Shown here piece by piece: positions 25,780-32,916 of a stretch of 64,000 nucleotides of DNA (position 1 is its first letter; each line of letters starts with the position of its first letter). The notes under the pieces were generated by a model. That model had not been told where the DNA came from, did not search any database, and saw only the letters and a list, made by a program, of their open reading frames with translations. Both the position numbers and the translations under genes were made by a program. The DNA is taken from the NCBI RefSeq assembly GCF_001296045.1, contig NZ_LJHS01000005.1, positions 124,001-188,000 on the forward strand, in the 5' to 3' direction. The DNA is from Rhizobium sp. AAP43 (lineage in GTDB: Bacteria > Pseudomonadota > Alphaproteobacteria > Rhizobiales > Rhizobiaceae).

Positions 25780-27167
25780 ACGATCTCTTCCCTCATCAGC
25801 GGCAGTTCAAGCACGACGGCGAAATCGGTCACGTCCGTCTTTTCGCGGAATGACAAGGAGCCGCCGAGTGCGGCAGCCACTTCGGCGGCAATGGCGAAGC
25901 CAAGGCCGGAGCTTCCTTCGCCGGATTTTGACGATACGAAACGCTTGGTCACGGTTTGCCAGTCAGCGGGGGCAATCCCCGGCCCATCATCCTCAACTTC
26001 GACCTGCGCGTAGTTGCCCCGGCGCTGGATGCGGACCTCGAGTTTCTGCAGGGTGCCGTGTCGCAGCGAATTGTCGATGATGTTGACGATGGCCTCGCGC
26101 AGGCTGAGGCCGTCCCCCAGAATGGTCAAACGTTCGTCCGGCGCCTCGAAGGACACCACCGTATCGGGATCGATGGTGATCGGCACGGCTGCCCGAAATG
26201 CCTTGCGGGCGACGTCGGTCAGGTCAACCGGGGAAAGCTGGACGGAATCGAAGCGATGGATGACCATGGCATGGTTGAGCAATTGCGTGGTGAACCGCGC
26301 CAGTTCAGCCGTTCTGCTCTTCACGCGGCTCAGATGCCGGCGGTCGCTTTCAGCCATCGCCTCTTCGTCGATCAGACTGACTTGAGCGGACAGCGCTGTC
26401 AGCGGCGTGCGGATCTGATGGGCGCTGTCGGCGATGAAGCGCTGCAGGAGCCTCAGTCGCTCGTCCAACCTTCGCATGAAGTGGTTGATCGAGCCGACGA
26501 AGGGCGCGAGTTCACGGGGGACCGAGACGTCGAGTGGAGTAAGGTCCTGTGGGTCGCGTCGACGCAGGGTGTCGCCTAAGGCATCCAGGGGGCGCAGAGA
26601 GTAACGCACGGCAATGATCGTTCCGCCGAGTGCGAGGAGGCTCATCAGCGCGACCAGAAGAAAAGCGCGCGTGGTCAGCTCCGTTGTCAAAGCGTGCCGT
26701 GCCTCGACCGTCTGGGCAATCGCGACATGCGCCCAGCCGCCGACGCTCTGGTCTGCCATGGCCCGACTGGTAATCACGAGGCGAACCTCCTGATCGCGAT
26801 AGGTGATGGTCTGGAAGAGCGGTGTCGCACGCGGTGTGTTGAGATCGGCTTCTTCTGCCAGATCCTCATAGCCGGTCAGGGTTTCGCCATCCGGCAGAAC
26901 GACGCGGTAGAAGATCTTGTCGCGTGGCGCGAGCCCAAGAAGCTCGAAGGCGCTTGGTGGCAGATTGACCTCGATCTTTCCATCGACCACCGACAGGCTG
27001 TCGAGGATCTGGATTGCCGCCCCTTGCAGGAGCCGATCATAGGCCTCATCTGCGGCTGCCTTGGCATAGATCCAGGCCGCCGTCATGAGGATCGCGGCGC
27101 CGCCAGCGAGAACCATGGTTACCCGGATAACCAGGCGGGAAAAAAGAGAAGGCTCAGTCCTCTGCAT
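25776..27167 (-). CDS. Sensor histidine kinase, TctE-like
   Basis: A 463-residue membrane kinase: TM1 near residues 10-33, a periplasmic sensor of about 130 residues (TctE_N type), TM2 near 165-188, HAMP, HisKA with the phospho-accepting His in DSAHQIRTPLTAL, and HATPase with NIIDNSLRHGT, DDGPGIAP and SGLGFAIA. It pairs with the response regulator encoded upstream (14-bp overlap) and probably controls the divergent tctCBA genes. In Salmonella TctE senses tricarboxylates; ligand identity here is inference. Confidence 0.9.
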   Translation of the reverse strand: MQRTEPSLFSRLVIRVTMVLAGGAAILMTAAWIYAKAAADEAYDRLLQGAAIQILDSLSVVDGKIEVNLPPSAFELLGLAPRDKIFYRVVLPDGETLTGYEDLAEEADLNTPRATPLFQTITYRDQEVRLVITSRAMADQSVGGWAHVAIAQTVEARHALTTELTTRAFLLVALMSLLALGGTIIAVRYSLRPLDALGDTLRRRDPQDLTPLDVSVPRELAPFVGSINHFMRRLDERLRLLQRFIADSAHQIRTPLTALSAQVSLIDEEAMAESDRRHLSRVKSRTAELARFTTQLLNHAMVIHRFDSVQLSPVDLTDVARKAFRAAVPITIDPDTVVSFEAPDERLTILGDGLSLREAIVNIIDNSLRHGTLQKLEVRIQRRGNYAQVEVEDDGPGIAPADWQTVTKRFVSSKSGEGSSGLGFAIAAEVAAALGGSLSFREKTDVTDFAVVLELPLMREEIV

Positions 27168-27831
27168 CGGTCACCAGCTGATATCCTATTCCGCGTACCG
27201 TGACGATGCGCGCCCTGCCGCCTTCAATCTTCTTGCGCAGCCGACCGACATAGAGCTCAATCGCATTCGGGCCGGCGGCTTCATCAAAGCCGAACAACTG
27301 ATCAAGCAGTTGCTCCTTGGAAAAGACGCGGCCGGGACGGCTGGCGAAGATTTCGAGAAGTGTCATTTCGCGCCGCTTGAGCTGAACCTCGCGATTGCCG
27401 ATACGGACTGAACGCTGCGAGCGGTCGAGCAAGATATCGCCGACCGTAATCACATTGGTCGCCTCACCGCCGGTGCGGCGGCGCATCAGCACGCGGGCTC
27501 GCGCCTCGAGTTCGCGGAAGTCGAAAGGCTTGACCAGATAGTCATCGGCACCGAGATCGAGCGCACCGACCCGGTCGTCGATCTCGGAGCGGGCCGTCAG
27601 CACGAGGACAGGCACCGTGTTCCGGCTCTGCCGCAGGCGTTTGAGCACCGAAAAGCCGTCGAGCCCCGGCAGCATGACGTCGAGAATGACGAGATCATAT
27701 TCGGTGAAGTCGAGGATTTCCGACGCGGCACGGCCATCGGTTTGCCAGTCGACCGTGTGGCCGATGGTCTCGAAGCGACGCGAGATTGCCTCGCCAACAT
27801 CCAGCGTGTCTTCCACGAGCAATATGCGCAT
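27154..27831 (-). CDS. Response regulator, TctD-like (OmpR family)
   Basis: A 225-residue response regulator: receiver domain (residues 1-115) with acidic pocket Glu-Asp at 7-8, the phospho-acceptor Asp51 in VILDVMLPG and Lys in LVKPFDF; C-terminal OmpR winged helix with RREMTLLEIFASRPG and IELYVGRLRKKI. First gene of the regulator-kinase-binding protein operon, divergent from tctC with 274 bp between them. It likely activates tctCBA in response to the kinase. Confidence 0.93.
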   Translation of the reverse strand: MRILLVEDTLDVGEAISRRFETIGHTVDWQTDGRAASEILDFTEYDLVILDVMLPGLDGFSVLKRLRQSRNTVPVLVLTARSEIDDRVGALDLGADDYLVKPFDFRELEARARVLMRRRTGGEATNVITVGDILLDRSQRSVRIGNREVQLKRREMTLLEIFASRPGRVFSKEQLLDQLFGFDEAAGPNAIELYVGRLRKKIEGGRARIVTVRGIGYQLVTDAED

Positions 27832-28105
27832 GAGCAGACGCTTACACGGATGCGGGTGCCAATCAAGCGGCTCAGCGCTGCCAAGACGGCTGGTTAATGC
27901 CGATCCACACGCGTTTACCGTTTAGACAGTATTATGACAGGTTCGAGGCATAGCTAGATGGTCGACCGGTCGAGGGAGAGAGCTGAACCCGGTCATGAGG
28001 GAGGATCCTCACGCCATCGCAGAGCTGCCCGCATGCCCTTTTGTGGCCGTGCGCACTTTTCGTGTCGAGAGGGTTTTCCGGGTGTTTCAAACTCGGGAGA
28101 ATACA
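27832..28105. promoter_or_regulatory. Divergent region, TctD/TctE operon versus tctCBA
   Basis: This 274-bp non-coding gap must hold the promoters of both units. It carries GGGAGA as the tctC ribosome site. The AT-rich stretch TTTAGACAGTATTATGACAG (27921-27940) is the best candidate promoter or TctD site; a convincing -35/-10 pair with normal spacing was not found. Confidence 0.4.
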
Positions 28106-29080
28106 ATGATCCATACCATGATGAAGATGCTGGCCGGTGCGGCCGTCGTAACGCTCGTTGCAGGTGGCAGCGCCATGGCCGAGCCGACAAAGCCGGAATG
28201 CCTGGCCGGCGCCAAGCCTGGCGGTGGTTTCGACCTGACCTGCCGCCTGGCTGCGAATGCGCTTCTGGCGACCAAGAAGATTTCCGAGCCCATGGCTGTT
28301 ACCTACATGGAAGGCGGCGTCGGCGCCGTGGCCTACAACCATGTGATCGGCAAGCGCGGCAGCGACGGCAATCTCATCACGGCTGCATCGTCCGGTTCGG
28401 CTTTGCTGATCGCCCAGGGTAAGTTTGGTCAGTATGACGAAAACGCCGTGCGCTGGCTTGGCGCACTCGGTGCCGACTATGGCGTCATCGTTGTTGCGGC
28501 AGACTCGCCCTACAAGTCGATGGCCGAACTCGTTGAAGCCTACAAGGCTGATCCTTCGAGCTTCGCGATTGCCGGCGGTGGCGCCGTCGGTTCGCAGGAC
28601 TGGATGAAGGGTTCGCTGATTGCCAAGGCCGCGGGCCATGAGCCGAAGGACATGCGCTATGTGGCGCTTGAAGGCGGCGGCGCGGTTCTGACCGCACTCG
28701 AAGGCGGCCATGTCAAGATCGGTGCCGGTGATGCGGCCGAAATGGGCAAGCACCATGTGGCCGGCAAGGTCCGCATTCTCGCCGTCATGTCGCCGGATCG
28801 CCTGCCGGGCGAACTTGCCGAAATCCCGACAGCCAAGGAAGCTGGCTTCGATATCGAATGGCCGGTCTGGCGCGGTTACTATGTCGGCAAGGATGTCAGC
28901 GCCGCCGACTATGACTTCTGGGTCAAGGCCCTCGAAGAGATGAGCAAGACGCCGGAATTCGCCAAGGAACGCCAGGATCGCGGCCTGTTCGAATTCACCC
29001 TGATCGGTCAGGCATTCGACGATCGCGTCAAGGCCGATGTGGCGAAGTTCAAGACGTTGGCCAAGGAAGCCGGTCTCTGA
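28106..29080 (+). CDS. tctC: Tripartite tricarboxylate transporter substrate-binding protein
   Basis: A 324-residue periplasmic binding protein of the TctC (Bug) family. The signal peptide runs to GGSAMAEPT (about 25). The binding-pocket motif AKPGGGFDLTCRLAANAL replaces the usual family pattern, and later regions include GGVGAVAYNHVIG and AIAGGGAVGSQDW. It delivers a carboxylate (citrate or another di/tricarboxylate) to TctAB. The start ATG 28106 follows GGGAGA. First gene of tctCBA. Confidence 0.9.
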   Translation: MIHTMMKMLAGAAVVTLVAGGSAMAEPTKPECLAGAKPGGGFDLTCRLAANALLATKKISEPMAVTYMEGGVGAVAYNHVIGKRGSDGNLITAASSGSALLIAQGKFGQYDENAVRWLGALGADYGVIVVAADSPYKSMAELVEAYKADPSSFAIAGGGAVGSQDWMKGSLIAKAAGHEPKDMRYVALEGGGAVLTALEGGHVKIGAGDAAEMGKHHVAGKVRILAVMSPDRLPGELAEIPTAKEAGFDIEWPVWRGYYVGKDVSAADYDFWVKALEEMSKTPEFAKERQDRGLFEFTLIGQAFDDRVKADVAKFKTLAKEAGL

Positions 29081-29109
29081 TGTCGCAGGCGATGCCGCTC
29101 GTTGGGGCG

Positions 29110-29143
29110 GCATCGACTATCCCCCGGCCTTAACGCGCCGGGG
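29110..29143 (+). terminator. Hairpin between tctC and tctB (attenuator-like)
   Basis: CCCCCGGC and GCGCCGGGGG can pair around TTAAC-rich loop in the tctC-tctB gap. There is no T tract, so it more likely stabilises the upstream tctC message or reduces readthrough than ends the operon. Confidence 0.4.
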
Positions 29144-29244
29144 GCTGATCCCTCCACCAATGCCGGATCCACAAAGCCGGCCTCATGAATTCGGACCTGC
29201 CGCCGATCGTTGTCGCGGCAAATCCCGGCTGCTGGGAGCAATAC

Positions 29245-29703
29245 ATGTCGGAAAATACCAGAACCCATCACCTTATCGGCCGGATCAGCGCCATCGTCCT
29301 GCTTGGTCTTGCCGTCGCCTATGGCATCGGCGGTAGCCGGATCGAATATGCCTTCTCCTCCGATCCGCTTGGACCGCGCTTTGTCCCGGTTATGCTCGCC
29401 ATCCTGCTCGGTCTCTTCGGGCTGATCTACATGAAGTTTCCAGGATCGGCCGAAAGCTTTCCCACAGGCAAGGCACTTGTTCGCATCCTGGCCATTCCGC
29501 TGACCTTGATCATCAGCGTTGCGCTGCTTGAACCACTCGGATTTGCGGCTTCGATCTTCGTTCTGACGGCCGTCACCGGTTGGTTGTTCGGCGCATCGGC
29601 CAAACTCTCGGTTATTGGCGCAGTTGTTCACGCAGCGCTCTGGTGGTTCATCTTCTCCTTCTTGCTCGAGGTCTATCTGCCGACCGGCGCCATTTTCGGC
29701 TGA
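29245..29703 (+). CDS. tctB: Tripartite tricarboxylate transporter small permease TctB
   Basis: A 152-residue inner-membrane protein with four predicted membrane segments and the TctB-like SSDPLGPRFVPVMLAILLG motif. It forms the transporter with TctA. The ATG 29245 has GGGAG 6 bp upstream. The 164-bp gap after tctC contains a short GC-rich stretch (CCCCGGCCTTAACGCGCCGGGG) that can fold and may lower readthrough, leaving more binding protein than permease. Confidence 0.88.
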   Translation: MSENTRTHHLIGRISAIVLLGLAVAYGIGGSRIEYAFSSDPLGPRFVPVMLAILLGLFGLIYMKFPGSAESFPTGKALVRILAIPLTLIISVALLEPLGFAASIFVLTAVTGWLFGASAKLSVIGAVVHAALWWFIFSFLLEVYLPTGAIFG

Positions 29704-29733
29704 CCGTCGCCCTGACCTGAAAGGACATATCCC

Positions 29734-31248
29734 ATGGATTTCGATTATCTCTGGCAGGGCTTCGGCGTTGCTCTCACCTGGCAAAACCTGCTGATTGGTT
29801 TCATCGGCTGCTTTATCGGCACGCTCGTCGGCGCTTTGCCGGCCATCGGCCCGATCAACGGGATCGCGCTTCTGATGCCGATCGCCTATTCGATGGGCCT
29901 TCCCGCCGAAAGCACGATGATCCTGCTCGCTTCCGTATATTGCGGCGCCGAATATGGCGGTCGTATCTCGTCCATCCTGCTCAATGTGCCCGGGGATGCC
30001 GGGGCAGTCATGACGGCGATGGACGGCTATCCGATGGCAAAACAGGGCCGGGCCGGCGAAGCGCTGGCGCTTTCCGGGATCGCGTCCTTTGTGGGCGGCA
30101 TCATCGGGGTCATCGGACTTGCTTTCTTTGCGCCTGTCCTGTCCGGTCTGGCGATCGGTTTCGGTCCGGCTGAATACTTCGTGCTGATGGTCTTCGCTTT
30201 TGCAACGCTCGGCTCCATGGTCGGTTCGCAGCCTGTCAAGACGCTGATCGGCTGCACGCTCGGTCTGATGCTGGCGACTGTCGGCCTCGACGCCACCTCG
30301 GGCGCCTATCGCTTCACCTTCAATGAGCCGGAACTCGGCGACGGCATCGAGTTCGTCACACTTGTCATCGGTCTCTTCTCGATCTCGGAAGCCATGCTCA
30401 TCCTCGAGCACCAGACGAAGGGCGTTACGGTCATCCGCGAACTCGGCCGCATGACGGCGAAGTTCTCCGACGTGATGTTCAGCATGGGTGCGACGATCCG
30501 TGGTTCGATCATCGGCTTCATCGTCGGCGTTCTGCCGGGAACCGGTGCCTCGGTTTCGAGTGCCGTGTCCTACACCACCGAAAAGCGCTTTTCCGATACG
30601 GAAGGCACCTTCGGCAAGGGTGACGTTCGCGGTCTGGCGGCTCCGGAAGCGGCCAATAACGCAACAGCTGCGGGCGCTTTCGTACCGATGCTGACGCTTG
30701 GCGTACCCGGTTCGGGCACGACCGCTGTCATGCTCGGCGCCCTGATGCTCTACAACATCCAGCCGGGTCCGATGCTGCTCGTCGAGCGTCCCGAGATCGT
30801 CGGTGGTCTTGTCGCCTCGCTCTTCGTCGGCAACTTCATTCTGCTCGCGCTCAACCTGCCGCTGGTCAATATCTTTGCCCGCGTGCTCACCATGCCGAAC
30901 TGGGTCCTGGTTCCGGGCATCCTCGTACTCTCGGTTATCGGTGTCTATTCTACCCATGCCTCGGTCTTTGCGATCTATCTGATGCTTGCCATCGGTATTG
31001 CGGGATGGCTCTTGCGCAAGGCGGGCTTCGACATGGCGCCCATCATCCTTGGCTATGTCCTGGGTGAAGTCATGGAAGTGAACTTGCGCAATGCGCTGGC
31101 GATCAGCGGTGGTGACGTTTCCATCCTGTTCCAGAGCAAGATCTCGCTCATCCTCTGGGCGCTTGCCATCCTCGTCGCCTTCCTGCCGCTCATCCTCGGC
31201 TGGCGGGCCAAGCGTCGGGCAAAGCTTGCCGCAGAACTCCCGATCTGA
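29734..31248 (+). CDS. tctA: Tripartite tricarboxylate transporter large permease TctA
   Basis: A 504-residue, 10 to 12-segment permease. TctA-family signatures are GALPAIGPINGIALLMP near residue 35, ILLNVPGDAGAVMTAMDGYPMAKQG and the second copy GVLPGTGASVSSAVSYTTEK with NNATAAGAFVPMLTLGVPGSGTTAVM, which make up the carrier core. It moves the tricarboxylate with H+ or Na+. Last gene of tctCBA; a strong terminator follows. Confidence 0.95.
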   Translation: MDFDYLWQGFGVALTWQNLLIGFIGCFIGTLVGALPAIGPINGIALLMPIAYSMGLPAESTMILLASVYCGAEYGGRISSILLNVPGDAGAVMTAMDGYPMAKQGRAGEALALSGIASFVGGIIGVIGLAFFAPVLSGLAIGFGPAEYFVLMVFAFATLGSMVGSQPVKTLIGCTLGLMLATVGLDATSGAYRFTFNEPELGDGIEFVTLVIGLFSISEAMLILEHQTKGVTVIRELGRMTAKFSDVMFSMGATIRGSIIGFIVGVLPGTGASVSSAVSYTTEKRFSDTEGTFGKGDVRGLAAPEAANNATAAGAFVPMLTLGVPGSGTTAVMLGALMLYNIQPGPMLLVERPEIVGGLVASLFVGNFILLALNLPLVNIFARVLTMPNWVLVPGILVLSVIGVYSTHASVFAIYLMLAIGIAGWLLRKAGFDMAPIILGYVLGEVMEVNLRNALAISGGDVSILFQSKISLILWALAILVAFLPLILGWRAKRRAKLAAELPI

Positions 31249-31300
31249 CCACGGGGCGGCCCGTTCGGGCCGCCATCTCCGACCAGATCCTCCCAGGAGG

Positions 31301-31332
31301 CGCCGTGTCCTGCTTTGCAGGCACGGCGTTTT
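31301..31332 (+). terminator. Rho-independent terminator of tctCBA
   Basis: CGCCGTGTCCTGC pairs with GCAGGCACGGCG (one bulged T) around a TTT loop and is followed by TTTT. A second GC-only hairpin (31255-31274, GGCGGCCCG/CGGGCCGCC) lies just upstream. Confidence 0.85.
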
Positions 31333-31448
31333 CTGTTTTGGCGCAAAGTGCGCGCCGGTTCGACAATCTTAACGTCGGGATGCGACAAGATCTGGACGAC
31401 AATAGCTGAGGGCGCAGCCGATCTGGGAGGCCGGTCCGGGAGTTCACG

Positions 31449-32375
31449 GTGAGCGAACCACGCAAAGAGAGTTTTATCCGATCGGGCTACGAGCAGAGCT
31501 CGCTGCTCTCTCTGATGAAACGCATTTTCTGGCGACTGATCGCGCCCTTGCCGGACAGGCCCTATGTCGCCTTGAAATTCTGGAGCATGAAGGGTGCATG
31601 GCCACGGCTCGACGCGCCTCGAACCTTCAGCGAGAAGGTCCAGTATCGCAAGCTCCACGATCGCAATCCACTCTATGGCAAGCTGGTCGACAAGCTGGCG
31701 GTGAAGGAGTTCATCGCCGGTCGCATTGGCGCTCAACATGTCATTCCGACCTATTGGGCCGGCACGAACCTTCGTGACGCCGACTGGTCGAAGATCCCGT
31801 TGCCCGCCGTGATGAAGCCAAACCACGCGAGCGGCCTCGGGCGGTTTCTGTATACACAGGCGGATGTCGACGCCCTGGTGATCGATGATCCCGGCCCGGC
31901 ATGGCTCGCAACCGATCATGCGCGCTACAATCGCGAATGGGCCTATTCTCAGGTCGAGCGCAAGATTGTTGTCGAGAAGCTGTTAAGCAAAGACGGCGGC
32001 GTGCCGTGGGACTATCGCTGCTTCGTGTTCAACGGCGTGGTGTCCTATGTGATCGTCGATACCCGCGTTGATGACCGCGGCTATTCCGCCACCTATTCGC
32101 GCTCATGGGAGCGCTTGCCGTTCTATGATCCCGATTACTACGCACCCTATCCGGGCGAGTTGCCGAAGCCTGACACCCTTGACCTGATGGTGTCGTTGGC
32201 GGAGCGCCTCGTGCACGATCTGGATTTCGTCCGGGTGGATTTCTTCGACACGGACGAGGGGCTGTTTGTCGGGGAACTAACCCTCTATCCCGGCGGTGGC
32301 TTTGAGGCCTTCGAACCGCCGGAATATGACCTCATCCTCGGCAATGCATGGCAGCTTCCGCCAAAGCTGCCATAG
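31449..32375 (+). CDS. TupA-like ATP-grasp protein
   Basis: A 308-residue protein matching the TupA-like ATP-grasp family, found in polysaccharide and teichuronopeptide-type biosynthesis loci. Typical elements are PRTFSEKVQYRKLHDRNPLYGKLVDKLAVKEF near residue 60, VMKPNHASG, YREW-type NREWAYSQVERKIVVEKLL, DYRCFVFNG and the acidic metal site VRVDFFDTDEGLFVGELTLYPGGGFEAF. These proteins probably ligate an amino acid or similar group to a glycan. GTG start. It is a lone gene here, without glycosyltransferases, so its polymer is unknown. Confidence 0.85.
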   Translation: MSEPRKESFIRSGYEQSSLLSLMKRIFWRLIAPLPDRPYVALKFWSMKGAWPRLDAPRTFSEKVQYRKLHDRNPLYGKLVDKLAVKEFIAGRIGAQHVIPTYWAGTNLRDADWSKIPLPAVMKPNHASGLGRFLYTQADVDALVIDDPGPAWLATDHARYNREWAYSQVERKIVVEKLLSKDGGVPWDYRCFVFNGVVSYVIVDTRVDDRGYSATYSRSWERLPFYDPDYYAPYPGELPKPDTLDLMVSLAERLVHDLDFVRVDFFDTDEGLFVGELTLYPGGGFEAFEPPEYDLILGNAWQLPPKLP

Positions 32376-32379
32376 CATT
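32342..32379. terminator. Hairpin at the end of the TupA-like gene
   Basis: CAATGC-A-TGGCAGCTT pairs with AAGCTGCCA-TA-GCATTG around CCGCCA, spanning the stop codon. There is no T tract; it may work in both directions between this gene and the convergent small gene. Confidence 0.5.
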
Positions 32380-32391
32380 GCGAGGCGCGTG

Positions 32392-32625
32392 TCAGGCGCT
32401 GTGGCGCGAAGCCTGAGCCTGCATGCTGCCGATCACCTCCGGAGAGGGAACGGAGAGTGCTTCCATCAGGCAATGCGCAATCGCAGCCCTCAGTGCATAG
32501 GTATTGGCGGTGGTTTTCTTGTGATCGAGGCGTTGCGCGGCAACCACAAGATTGGCGCCTTGCTGCATCACGATCTGCTGCGCCCGGACCATGGCCCAGG
32601 TCTCGATATCGGTATTGTCCGTCAT
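32392..32625 (-). CDS. Small hypothetical protein, 77 aa
   Basis: A 77-residue protein, predicted mostly helical and soluble (DIETWAMVRAQQIVMQQGANLVVAAQRLD, then AALRAAIAHCLMEAL-like helix). No family is recognised. It lies convergent to the TupA-like gene and divergent from treY. Codon use is like the neighbours and the ATG has a purine-rich stretch (GGGGA) upstream, which is why I keep it. Confidence 0.5.
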   Translation of the reverse strand: MTDNTDIETWAMVRAQQIVMQQGANLVVAAQRLDHKKTTANTYALRAAIAHCLMEALSVPSPEVIGSMQAQASRHSA

Positions 32626-32850
32626 GTCCGCATCCCCAGCTAAGTCATTTAGCTCGCGAGACTTTCTCGAATCAGCCTCATATCCAACATATTGGAAAAT
32701 GCGGATCTGTTAAATGAGTGACCAAAAAAGGTCTTGAATAATTCTGGGTAATACTTGCGCTTTTAAAGTTCGCTTGCGTAGCAACTGCCGTCTCTTGAGC
32801 GAAATCTGTTCAAATAGAGTAAAGGCGGGGCCGGGCCCTTTGTTCTGGGC

Positions 32851-32876
32851 GGAAACAAATCGCCGGCTCGGGCGTT
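32851..32876 (+). promoter_or_regulatory. Possible EcfG (general stress) promoter of treY
   Basis: GGAAA and CGTT are separated by 17 bp, one mismatch from the EcfG/RpoE2-type consensus GGAAC-N16-18-CGTT. They lie about 40 bp before the treY start, the right place for a promoter. The link to stress is by analogy, since trehalose genes are often in this regulon. Confidence 0.4.
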
Positions 32877-32916
32877 TGTCGGTGATATCCGCAACTGCCT
32901 TTTCCAAGGAATATCC

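Noticed and set aside
29008..30957. 649-aa open reading frame on the minus strand
   Set aside because: It overlaps tctB and tctA fully in antisense; its sequence is low-complexity charged residues with no family match.
31255..31274. First hairpin after tctA as the terminator
   Set aside because: It has no T tract; the second hairpin at 31301-31332 with TTTT is the better terminator.
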